Of a stretch of 64,000 bases of DNA, positions 26,615 to 33,524 are shown in pieces. The stretch covers positions 1-64,000 of the forward strand of contig NZ_JBFWFX010000001.1 of NCBI RefSeq assembly GCF_050286925.1. The letters run 5' to 3'. Under the pieces are notes generated by a model that was given only the letters and a program-made list of their open reading frames with translations, ran no database searches and was not told where the DNA came from. How positions within the stretch are numbered: the stretch's first letter is position 1; each line of letters opens with the position of its first letter. The stretch comes from Caloranaerobacter sp050286925 (GTDB lineage Bacteria; Bacillota; Clostridia; Tissierellales; Thermohalobacteraceae). Position numbers and translations under genes: made by a program.

Positions 26615-27211
26615 ATGAATGATATACATATAAATTGCAACATAAGAAATGAAACAGGGAAAAATGCATGTCATAGAATTAGAAACAATGGCCAAATACC
26701 GGGAATTATATATGGGCGTAATTTTTCAAATTATAGCGTCCAATTTGATGCTAATGAGCTTAACAAAATAATTAAAGAATATGGAGAAAATGCACTGATT
26801 AATGTTGAAGTAGAAGGGAATACCTTTCCAGCAATGATAAAAGAAATACAAAGAGATCCAATTAAAGGCGATATAATTCATATCGATTTACAAAAGGTTT
26901 ATGAAACAGAAAGAATACATGCTACAGTACCTATTGTGTTAAAAGGTAAAGAGTATGTAAAAAATATTGGAGTTATACAGCAGCAATTAAAAAATATAGA
27001 GATAGAATGTCTACCTACACAAGTACCAAAGAACATTACGATTGACATATCTAATCTTTTAACAGGCCATTCATTAAGAGTATCCGATGTAGAGTTTGGA
27101 GAAGAAATAAGTGTTTTAAACGATAAAAATGAAATAATAGTATCACTCGCATCTATGAAGAATGAAGATGATGAAGAAGTTGAAAATGAAGATGAGGTTA
27201 ATTTAATATAA
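26615..27211 (+). CDS. Ribosomal protein L25 / Ctc-like protein, paralogue 2
   Basis: The protein is 198 aa with the same L25 plus TL5 layout as the preceding gene (NETGKNACHRIRNNGQIPGI, DISNLLTGHSLRVSDVEF) and a longer acidic tail. AAAGGAGGAGAAATT sets the start at 26615; an upstream in-frame ATG at 26573 lacks a site. It has diverged clearly from paralogue 1, so this is not a recent copy. It could be a stress-specific variant. Confidence 0.88.
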   Translation: MNDIHINCNIRNETGKNACHRIRNNGQIPGIIYGRNFSNYSVQFDANELNKIIKEYGENALINVEVEGNTFPAMIKEIQRDPIKGDIIHIDLQKVYETERIHATVPIVLKGKEYVKNIGVIQQQLKNIEIECLPTQVPKNITIDISNLLTGHSLRVSDVEFGEEISVLNDKNEIIVSLASMKNEDDEEVENEDEVNLI

Positions 27212-27222
27212 ATCAACAAAGA

Positions 27223-27269
27223 AAAAACCTGTATCTAAGCTATATATAGTTTAGATACAGGTTTTTTTC
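27223..27269 (+). terminator. Terminator of L25 paralogue 2
   Basis: AACCTGTATCTAA ... TTTAGATACAGGTT with a T run. Nearly the same stem recurs at 31969-32014. Confidence 0.92.
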
Positions 27270-27401
27270 AATTTTTTTCAAAAGCATAAAAATTATTAAC
27301 AATGAAGATTATATTGAAATACATATAGGAATAAAACTAAAGTTTATTTGGTGCAAAGATATAAAACAATAAAGGCTAATTTTTGTTTTTGTTAAATAAA
27401 T

Positions 27402-27469
27402 ACCAAATACCACATTTTATCGACCACTTTTATAAAACTTATTGAAAAAATTTACAGAATTAATAAAAT
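27402..27469 (+). promoter_or_regulatory. Tandem regulatory boxes and promoter, cassette 1
   Basis: Box 1 ACCAAATACCAC (27402) and box 2 ACCACTTTTATA (27423) start exactly 21 bp apart, the spacing used by LytTR regulators such as AgrA, ComE and VirR. TTGAAA (27442-27447) and TAAAAT (27464-27469) follow with a 16 bp spacer. The LytTR regulator at 30298 is the obvious candidate activator. Confidence 0.6.
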
Positions 27470-27514
27470 TTAAGATGAGAAAGTTATAAATAAGTGAATG
27501 AAAGGGTGAAAATT

Positions 27515-27541
27515 ATGTTATATATAAGACCACCAAATTAA
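27515..27541 (+). CDS. Eight-codon leader ORF, cassette 1 (MLYIRPPN)
   Basis: ATG follows GAAAGGGTGAAAATT, a plausible ribosome site, and encodes MLYIRPPN before TAA. It lies about 45 bases after the predicted -10 box and is present in all three cassette copies. It could be a translated leader peptide, a secreted signal peptide precursor (no leader sequence is present), or a chance ORF kept by recent duplication. Confidence 0.3.
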   Translation: MLYIRPPN

Positions 27542-27713
27542 AATAATTTATTAGCAAATTGGCGTAGATAAGTTTTTTAGTAGAGTTAATATTAAAGTTG
27601 TTCAAAAAATAGTTTAGTATTTTAGCGTTAAATTTAGTATTAAATTTTTAATAATACAAATAAAAAAGAGGAATGGGTAAAAATAAAAGATTATAGAGGG
27701 AGGATGTAATAGT

Positions 27714-28394
27714 ATGAAAAAAATGATGTTAATATTAACAATTTTCATTTTGGTTTTAGCTTGTACAGTAGGTGTTTATGCAGATTCTACTAATAATGAA
27801 CAAGTTATAGACCTTAAAAAGAGTGATTTTAATGGATACCTTAAAGTAGAAGACGAACAGACAGTTGTAAGTAAAGTTTTAACTTTTGAAGAGCTTGTTG
27901 AAAGAATAGCTAAAGATAATAATATTTCAAAATTAGAAGCAACTAATGAAATAATTAGAAACTATGCTAAAAATAAAATTGGAATTAATAGTTTAAGTAC
28001 AAATAACTTAAAAGCATTAATGTCTAATAAAACCTATAGAGTAATTAGTTCAAGATTTACGGTTACCTCTGTGTACAAGCCTAGTTTAGTTTTTTATTGT
28101 GAAACATCTGAAGGTGGTAGTTTTTGGGGAATAGTGAAAATATTATATGTAGGAATGAATAGAGAGTATAACGGCATTGTTAAACAATTTAATGGAACTG
28201 TTTATAGTAATTTAGAAAATGCCGGTAGGATTTTTTGGATTGTTAATGGAGATTTTTATGATAAAGGGACTACTACCTTTAGCGGTGGAGTTGATATTGG
28301 TATAGGAGAATCTGCTACTGTAAAATTCAACTTGTCTTATTCTAGTAACTATTATGCATATTGTTACGAAGAAGGTAGTTACAATATTAGATAA
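27714..28394 (+). CDS. Exported protein of unknown function, module 1
   Basis: The protein is 226 aa with a clear signal peptide (cleavage likely after VGVYA, about residue 23). An N-terminal helical region (about 30-100, FEELVERIAKDNNISKLEA) precedes a beta-rich C-terminal domain rich in Tyr, Gly and Ser (EGGSFWGIVKILYVGM, FSGGVDIGIGESATVKF). I do not recognise a characterised family. GAGGGAGGATG precedes the start. It is the first gene after cassette 1 and is followed by a small membrane protein. Confidence 0.8.
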   Translation: MKKMMLILTIFILVLACTVGVYADSTNNEQVIDLKKSDFNGYLKVEDEQTVVSKVLTFEELVERIAKDNNISKLEATNEIIRNYAKNKIGINSLSTNNLKALMSNKTYRVISSRFTVTSVYKPSLVFYCETSEGGSFWGIVKILYVGMNREYNGIVKQFNGTVYSNLENAGRIFWIVNGDFYDKGTTTFSGGVDIGIGESATVKFNLSYSSNYYAYCYEEGSYNIR

Positions 28395-28445
28395 TGAATC
28401 GATTATAATATTTAGATAATCTTACTCAGACTTGGGGGGCTAATT

Positions 28446-28643
28446 TTGAAAAAAGATTTAATTATTAGTTTTATTATAGGAGTTTTCATTATACTAATTC
28501 CAACAATAATTACAGGTCATACGTATAATACAAGCACTGCTATAGGAGGATTGTTATATAGTGAATTTATAATGCGAAATATTTCTTTTATAATTGGATT
28601 GCTGGTTATTTACGATGGGCTTAAAAATTATTTTAATAAATGA
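28446..28643 (+). CDS. Small two-helix membrane protein, module 1
   Basis: The protein is 65 aa with two hydrophobic helices (about 5-25 and 42-60). The start is TTG 28446 after TTGGGGGG. It follows the exported protein by about 50 bp. The second module has the same arrangement with a different 57 aa protein, which makes an accessory or immunity role possible; no function is known. Confidence 0.6.
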   Translation: MKKDLIISFIIGVFIILIPTIITGHTYNTSTAIGGLLYSEFIMRNISFIIGLLVIYDGLKNYFNK

Positions 28644-28742
28644 TTTAATAGAATTTGTTGTTCAATATTTTAATGTTAAAAATCAAATGAAGTGTTTACA
28701 AAATAGCAATATAAGTAAAATAATTGTATTTTATTTAATAAT

Positions 28743-28776
28743 AGGAGGTAGATGATATTACATCTGCCTCTTGTTA
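28743..28776 (+). terminator. Possible terminator after module 1
   Basis: AGGAGGTAGATG ... CATCTGCCTCTT forms a good stem, but only a short T-rich tail follows. Confidence 0.45.
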
Positions 28777-28925
28777 GATTATGTAAAAACATTAAAATTA
28801 TAACAATGAAGATTATATTGAAATACATATAGAAACTAATAGAAACTAAAGTAAAACCATAAACTTGCCCTTGTTGCAAGGCTATAACTATTTAAAAGGT
28901 TTAATTTTGTTTTTGGGAAATACAT

Positions 28926-28993
28926 ACTAAATACCATATTTCATTGACCACTTTTGCAAAACTTATTGAAAAAATTTACAGAGTTAATAAAAT
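28926..28993 (+). promoter_or_regulatory. Tandem regulatory boxes and promoter, cassette 2
   Basis: ACTAAATACCAT (28926) and ACCACTTTTGCA (28947) are 21 bp apart. TTGAAA (28966-28971) and TAAAAT (28988-28993) have a 16 bp spacer. Box 2 resembles the VirR-box consensus CCAGTTNTNCAC. Confidence 0.6.
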
Positions 28994-29038
28994 TTAAGAT
29001 GAAAAAGTTACAAATAAGTGAATGAAAGGGTTAAAATT

Positions 29039-29065
29039 ATGTTATATATAAGACCACTAAATTAA
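29039..29065 (+). CDS. Eight-codon leader ORF, cassette 2 (MLYIRPLN)
   Basis: The same position and length as in copy 1, with one Pro-to-Leu change. The ribosome site is slightly altered (GAAAGGGTTAAAATT). Confidence 0.28.
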   Translation: MLYIRPLN

Positions 29066-29167
29066 AATAATTTGCTGGTAAATTGATGTTAAGAAAAGTT
29101 TCAATAATTATTTTTGTGATGTATGAAAAAATTCTATTATAAAAAACATAGAAAGGAATGATAGAAA

Positions 29168-29896
29168 ATGAATAAAACTAAAAATTTATTTAGTTTTTTA
29201 TTAGCATTATTTCTGATTGTTGCATCTTTTTCAGGAGTAGATGCTCAAAATGAATCAAAAATTTTGTCAGATGAAATAAAGAAAGAAATTATTGCTAATT
29301 TAATAGAATTAGGTGTTACGGATAAGTCAGTCCAATCCAATTTAATAAAAAAATTAGAACGTGGCGAAATATGAGACTGTATGAATGAAGATAAAGTATC
29401 TAAAATACCTCGAAGTTTGATTACACCTACTATACAAGATCCAGTTAAAAGATATGTTTTTGAGGATGGGTCTGTATTATTAGTAGAGATTTTTGGCGGA
29501 AATGCGAAGAAAAAACAAGTTAATAAAATTCATGATATGTTTGCTAATGATATGTTTATACCTGAAAATATAAGTGGTTCTGGTTATACAATAATAGAAG
29601 ATCAAAGAGTATCAATAAAGAGAGGTCTAGTTGCAATAGGATTTACAATTGATTATTGTTATGTAAATGGAGGATATGATTATATAATAGATGTTCGTAA
29701 ACCATATTGTAATGTTGTAGGAGGAACATATAGTGATTTGAATTTAAGTATAGTTAGAAAAAGAGAAACTGCTAGCTTACCTGCAGAAGCTGTGGCAAGT
29801 GCAAATGTTAGTTTTATTGGTGGTATAGCTGCTGGAGGCACTCATTTTTGTGTGTTTAAGCTGCAAAATGATAAATATGAAGTAACTTATTATTAA
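29168..29896 (+). pseudogene. Exported protein of module 2, interrupted by an in-frame TGA
   Basis: The first 68 codons encode a signal peptide (about 1-26) and a helical region ending KKLERGEI. TGA at 29372-29374 is followed in the same frame by DCMNEDKVSKIP and a beta-rich domain to 29896 (GLVAIGFTIDYCYVNGGYDY). Full length would be 242 residues. The ...NGE-x-xDCMNP-type junction is one I recall from intact Firmicutes secreted proteins, so the TGA looks like a nonsense mutation (for example from TGG). An ATG at 29381 has no ribosome site and would lack a signal peptide. Confidence 0.7.
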
Positions 29897-29911
29897 CGAG
29901 GTAGATTCTCT

Positions 29912-30085
29912 ATGAAATTAAAATATAGTAAAGTTGCTATATTATTTTTAATAACAATTTTAATTTTACTAACTTTTTTTACTAAAGCGTTAACTTTACC
30001 AAATAGTTATTTGATACAATTGGCAGCTATATTAGGGATTATTGTTATAATATTGATAATATTTAAAATAATAGTATATTATTAA
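29912..30085 (+). CDS. Small two-helix membrane protein, module 2
   Basis: The protein is 57 aa and almost wholly hydrophobic, with helices at about 7-27 and 36-56. It starts 15 bp after the module 2 exported-protein frame, with GAGGTAG upstream. Position and topology match the 65 aa protein of module 1, though the sequences differ. Confidence 0.55.
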   Translation: MKLKYSKVAILFLITILILLTFFTKALTLPNSYLIQLAAILGIIVIILIIFKIIVYY

Positions 30086-30163
30086 GGTTTTATTAAACTT
30101 TTTGGCTGTTAAGAATAGAGCGTGAAGTTATTCAAGAATTAAATTCAAACATTGAAAAGGCTT

Positions 30164-30199
30164 GCAAAAAAGACACTTAAATTGTTAAGTGTCTTTTTT
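30164..30199 (+). terminator. Terminator of module 2
   Basis: Hairpin AAAAAAGACACTTAA ... TTAAGTGTCTTTTTT. Confidence 0.92.
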
Positions 30200-30297
30200 G
30201 CGCTTCAAAACTTATGCCATCAGAAGGAATTTAAGAAGATTTATAGAATAATTTAATTGCAAATAATGTTAAAATTTAACTTATGAGGTGGTTTTTT

Positions 30298-31020
30298 ATG
30301 CAGTTAAATATAGCAGTTTGTGATGATGAACCACTACAAGTAGAGATAATTACTTCGTATTTAAAATCATTAGATATTAAATATAAAATAGAAATAATAA
30401 AAGCTTTAAGTGGAGAAGAGTTATTAAAGAAAATAGAAGCCAAAAAAATAGATGTAGCTTTTTTAGATATAGCGATGGAAAATATGAAAGGAATAGAATT
30501 GGGAATGGAAATAAGAAAAAAATATCAAGATTGTATTATAGTGTTTATAACTGGTTTTGAAAATTATGCCCTAGATGCATTTAATATAAAAGCTTTAAAC
30601 TATATATTAAAGCCTGTTACAAAAAGTGAGTTTAATAAGTGTATGGAAGATATAATTTTAAGAATAGAAGAGAAAAGAGCCTTTAAAGAGAAAAATAGTG
30701 TCTTAAGTATTTATAACAAAAAAGGTGTGGTTAAGATAAAATATGAAGATATATATTATTTTGAAAAAATACTAAATAAAATAAAAGTGTATACGATAAA
30801 AGGAGAATATGAATACTATGGGACTTTAAAAGGACTAAAAAAAGAGCTGGATATGAATAACAGTTTTATACAATGTCATCAAGGATATATAGTAAATAAA
30901 GCAAAAATTGTAGAATTAAGAGATGGACAAATATATATAAAAGATATTAATAGATTTATACCTGTTAGCAGAAGGATGAAAATAAAGGTGAAAAAAATTT
31001 TAAAGGAGAACTTATTTTAG
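30298..31020 (+). CDS. LytTR-family response regulator (AgrA/VirR type)
   Basis: The protein is 240 aa. The receiver domain (about 1-120) has the acidic pocket CDDEP, the phosphoacceptor Asp in VAFLDIAM (about Asp58), and the Thr and Lys of FITGFE and ALNYILKPV. The LytTR DNA-binding domain (about 140-238) has IKYEDIYYFEK, the recognition segment FIQCHQGYIVN and FIPVSRRMK. GAGGTGG sets the start at 30298. No histidine kinase or AgrBD-type genes are nearby, so the input is unknown. It lies between cassettes 2 and 3. Confidence 0.92.
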   Translation: MQLNIAVCDDEPLQVEIITSYLKSLDIKYKIEIIKALSGEELLKKIEAKKIDVAFLDIAMENMKGIELGMEIRKKYQDCIIVFITGFENYALDAFNIKALNYILKPVTKSEFNKCMEDIILRIEEKRAFKEKNSVLSIYNKKGVVKIKYEDIYYFEKILNKIKVYTIKGEYEYYGTLKGLKKELDMNNSFIQCHQGYIVNKAKIVELRDGQIYIKDINRFIPVSRRMKIKVKKILKENLF

Positions 31021-31063
31021 ATTACAAAACTAATATGAGTATATGGATAATAGTAAAATACAT

Positions 31064-31131
31064 ACCAAATACCATATCTCATCGACTACTGTTGTAGAAC
31101 TTATTGAAAAAATTTATAGAATTAATAAAAT
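31064..31131 (+). promoter_or_regulatory. Tandem regulatory boxes and promoter, cassette 3
   Basis: ACCAAATACCAT (31064) and ACTACTGTTGTA (31085) are 21 bp apart. TTGAAA (31104-31109) and TAAAAT (31126-31131) have a 16 bp spacer. Box 2 is the most diverged of the three. Confidence 0.5.
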
Positions 31132-31176
31132 TTAAGATAAGAAAGTTTCAAATAAGTGCATGAAAGAGTGAAAATT

Positions 31177-31203
31177 ATGTTATATATAAGACCACCAAAT
31201 TAA
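31177..31203 (+). CDS. Eight-codon leader ORF, cassette 3 (MLYIRPPN)
   Basis: The peptide is identical to that of copy 1 although the bases just before it have drifted (GAAAGAGTGAAAATT). Confidence 0.28.
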   Translation: MLYIRPPN

Positions 31204-31204
31204 A

Positions 31205-31405
31205 AATTTTGATGGTGGAGGTTTTGAAATAACTTATGGCATAGAAAAAGATGATACAACAACTAATGATGATTTCAAGACAGAAAGCTATATAGCTTTT
31301 CATGTTTTTTATGCTCCTAAGCCAGATTTTCCATTAGATACTCCTAAATAGTTTGCTGTTACTACGAATAAAACTTATTGTTCTGTAGATCTTGCAGATT
31401 ATTAA
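31205..31405 (+). pseudogene. C-terminal remnant of a module 3 protein
   Basis: An open frame without start or signal peptide encodes NFDGGGFEITYGIEKDD and later YIAFHVFYAPKPDFPLDTPK. It hits TAG at 31349-31351 and continues in frame with FAVTTNKTYCSVDLADY to TAA at 31403. It begins two bases after the short ORF of cassette 3. I take it as the tail of a third exported protein that lost its 5' part. Confidence 0.55.
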
Positions 31406-31451
31406 TTTTTAAAATTATTTGATTATATAGGGAAATAATTTAGGTGATTAT

Positions 31452-31964
31452 ATGAAAAAAATCAAATTAATAGCTATAGTATGTATATTATTATTACTTA
31501 TAGTTATTCATACAAAAAATGAACAGTTAGGAAAAGAGTATTTGCGAACAATAAATATACTGACTCATATAGTAAAATCTATGATTGAAAATTTAGAAAG
31601 CGATAATCCGGATCCAGAATATCATCAGAAATTATTAGAGCAAATTCAAATTATAAATTATTTTTTAACTGCCCATGAAGATTTAGCGTTTTTAGATGAA
31701 TCTATTTATTATATTTTTGATGACAGACAGTTTAATCAAATAAAGACTAAAGAGAAAATACTGCTTTTAAAAAGATTTTATAATAGTTTAGATTGGCTAT
31801 CAAAAGAGATAGACTATTATAGCAAGTATTTTATTTCATTAGATTTTCATTTTCATGGAGAGGGTTTTATAAAGAATAAACCTGTTGCAACTTACTATTA
31901 CTTAAATATCCGAAAAAGTGCAATTGAGGCTAAATTTAGAGAAATTTATAAAGATAAAGAATAA
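31452..31964 (+). CDS. Exported or membrane-anchored protein of unknown function
   Basis: The protein is 170 aa with an N-terminal hydrophobic segment (about 4-20, no lipobox cysteine) acting as anchor or signal. The rest is helical (ILTHIVKSMIENLES, IYYIFDDRQFNQIKTKE) with a Tyr-rich end. AGGTGATT precedes the ATG. I do not recognise the family. It closes the LytTR locus and is followed by a terminator nearly identical to the one at its left edge. Confidence 0.65.
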   Translation: MKKIKLIAIVCILLLLIVIHTKNEQLGKEYLRTINILTHIVKSMIENLESDNPDPEYHQKLLEQIQIINYFLTAHEDLAFLDESIYYIFDDRQFNQIKTKEKILLLKRFYNSLDWLSKEIDYYSKYFISLDFHFHGEGFIKNKPVATYYYLNIRKSAIEAKFREIYKDKE

Positions 31965-31968
31965 GTCG

Positions 31969-32014
31969 AAAACCTGTATCTAAATTATTATACAATTTAG
32001 ATACAGGTTTTTTT
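31969..32014 (+). terminator. Terminator closing the LytTR locus
   Basis: AACCTGTATCTAA ... TTTAGATACAGGTT plus a T run has nearly the same stem as at 27223-27269. Confidence 0.92.
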
Positions 32015-32144
32015 CTGCAAGAACATGGGTTAACATTACTATAGAAAAAAGTAGAAAAAAATGATATAATGAAACAAAATCTCCGATTTTAATGAATTAA
32101 GGAAAATTTTGTTGAAATCCAATGTCAAAGTGTGGTGAAAAACA

Positions 32145-32336
32145 ATGAGAATAGCTCTATTAATTCTTTTGTTAATTCCCTTTATAATGTTGCAAACCTA
32201 TATAATAAAAGACATTTTAGAAGTAGCTAGAGAGAGTATAAAGCATAATTCTTATAGCAAGAATAATAGATTAAATAAATATAATTATTACAGACGTTCT
32301 AAGTTTAATAAAAATAACATAAGAGCAGTCAAATAA
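32145..32336 (+). CDS. Possible small membrane-anchored basic protein
   Basis: The protein is 63 aa with one N-terminal helix (about 2-22) and a basic tail rich in Lys, Asn, Arg and Tyr. GGTGA precedes the ATG. It ends 3 bp before the converging YibE/F gene. There is no family recognition, so it may not be real. Confidence 0.4.
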   Translation: MRIALLILLLIPFIMLQTYIIKDILEVARESIKHNSYSKNNRLNKYNYYRRSKFNKNNIRAVK

Positions 32337-32339
32337 TCG

Positions 32340-33461
32340 TCATCTTTCAGCTCCAGTTGTGAAAACCCATCCTGCAACTATAGCAGTAATAGGTGCTACT
32401 AAAACTAATCCTATACTACCCACAAGAGTCCTCATTATTTCTGCACTTACAATTTTTAAGTTTATTATTCTAATAAGACTTGAATTTTTAGTCATAAATA
32501 ACATAAGTAAAGTTAAATATCCCCCAGAATAAGCTAATAAAAGAGTTGTTGTCATTGTACCAATCACTGCTCTACCAATATTGAAACCCGATTGAATTAA
32601 TTCTCTTGTCTGTATGCCAGGTTTTTTAATCTTAATTTCTTCTATAGAAGCAGCAACATCCATAGCTATATCCATAGCTGCTCCAGAAGCACCAATTATA
32701 ATTGCGGCGTAAAAAATATGTTTCATATTAAGATCAAGATGACCACTAAATACAAGAGTTTCTGCAAATGGTGAAGTCATTCCATAAAGAGATAATTTAT
32801 TCCCAAAAAACACCGTTATTCCTATGGTAACAAATAGCCCACATATCGTTCCAATAAAGGCAGCTATGCCTTTTTTGGTAAACCCAGCTACGGAAAAAAT
32901 TATTATAGCTGTCAATAACGTAAGTACTAATGAAGTAATAAATAAAGGCTCTTTTCCGCTTAACAGAGCTGGAATTAAAATATTCCATATTACAAATAGA
33001 CTAGCTATGAAAGAAAACAATGCCTTTAATCCAGTAAACCTAGCATATAAAATTAAACATAGTATAAATACTGCAAATAAAATAAATTGCCAATCCTGTC
33101 TATAAATATCAATAGCTTTAACTCCTTTTATTTCCCCATCTTTTTCTAATATACTAACTATTATCTTATCTCCTATTTTGTAATAATTATCAAAATCTAG
33201 CTTTCCTACTAATTGATTTACTGCTTTTAATTTTTTTCCTCTATATTTTCCTTCTTTTATTTCAACTACTAATGACTGAAAACCTATTTTGGCTATTCCC
33301 GCTTGAATTACTTCAGAGTTATCAGTTTCGAAAACAATAGCTTTAACTTCAAATAGATTGCTATTTTGTTTATTTCCTGAAATTAAATCCTTTGTATTTA
33401 TTATGGCAAATATAAGTAATATCAATCCTATAACAAACAATATAGGTATAGTTTTTTTCAT
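32340..33461 (-). CDS. YibE/F family membrane protein
   Basis: The protein is 373 aa. Residues 5-25 form a helix, followed by an extracytoplasmic beta domain (about 30-125), then seven or so helices with family motifs (YARFTGLKALFSF, ISLVLTLLTA-like segment, GASGAAMDIAMDVAASI, GFNIGRAVIGTMTTTLLLAY). Function is unknown; the family often occurs in Firmicutes. GAGGTGATTT precedes the ATG. It lies downstream of alkaline phosphatase on the same strand, separated by a terminator hairpin. Confidence 0.85.
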   Translation of the reverse strand: MKKTIPILFVIGLILLIFAIINTKDLISGNKQNSNLFEVKAIVFETDNSEVIQAGIAKIGFQSLVVEIKEGKYRGKKLKAVNQLVGKLDFDNYYKIGDKIIVSILEKDGEIKGVKAIDIYRQDWQFILFAVFILCLILYARFTGLKALFSFIASLFVIWNILIPALLSGKEPLFITSLVLTLLTAIIIFSVAGFTKKGIAAFIGTICGLFVTIGITVFFGNKLSLYGMTSPFAETLVFSGHLDLNMKHIFYAAIIIGASGAAMDIAMDVAASIEEIKIKKPGIQTRELIQSGFNIGRAVIGTMTTTLLLAYSGGYLTLLMLFMTKNSSLIRIINLKIVSAEIMRTLVGSIGLVLVAPITAIVAGWVFTTGAER

Positions 33462-33493
33462 CGGAAATCACCTCATATAAGAAAGAGTAATAC

Positions 33494-33524
33494 AAAATAG
33501 CCAGGATAACCCCGGCTATTTTGA
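33494..33524 (-). terminator. Terminator of the alkaline phosphatase gene
   Basis: AAAATAGCC ... GGCTATTTT overlaps the phosphatase stop codon and works on either strand, with flanking A and T runs. Confidence 0.75.

Larger units (their letters stand above)
27290..27541 (+). repeat. LytTR-cassette repeat, copy 1
   Basis: This segment is repeated at 28797-29065 (nearly full length) and 31055-31203 (3' half). Shared parts include AACAATGAAGATTATATTGA near the left end, the boxes and promoter, and the short ORF at the right end. The 27212-27713 gap otherwise holds only the terminator. Confidence 0.85.
28797..29065 (+). repeat. LytTR-cassette repeat, copy 2
   Basis: This nearly complete copy of the 27290-27541 segment shares its left end (AACAATGAAGATTATATTGA), the boxes, the promoter and the short ORF. 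Most differences are in the spacer before the boxes. Confidence 0.85.
31055..31203 (+). repeat. LytTR-cassette repeat, copy 3 (3' half)
   Basis: This copy starts shortly before box 1 and runs to the end of the short ORF, where it joins directly to a gene remnant, which suggests a deletion at the junction. Confidence 0.8.

Noticed and set aside
28676..28879. Minus-strand frame between module 1 and cassette 2
   Set aside because: It overlaps the hairpin and the repeat, and the composition is not protein-like.
29372..29374. TGA as a selenocysteine codon
   Set aside because: I see no SECIS-like hairpin just after it, and this protein type has no reason to use selenocysteine; nonsense mutation is simpler.
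30298..31020. Full Agr-type quorum-sensing system
   Set aside because: No AgrB-like protease, AgrD-like precursor or histidine kinase is present in the neighbourhood; only the response regulator is.
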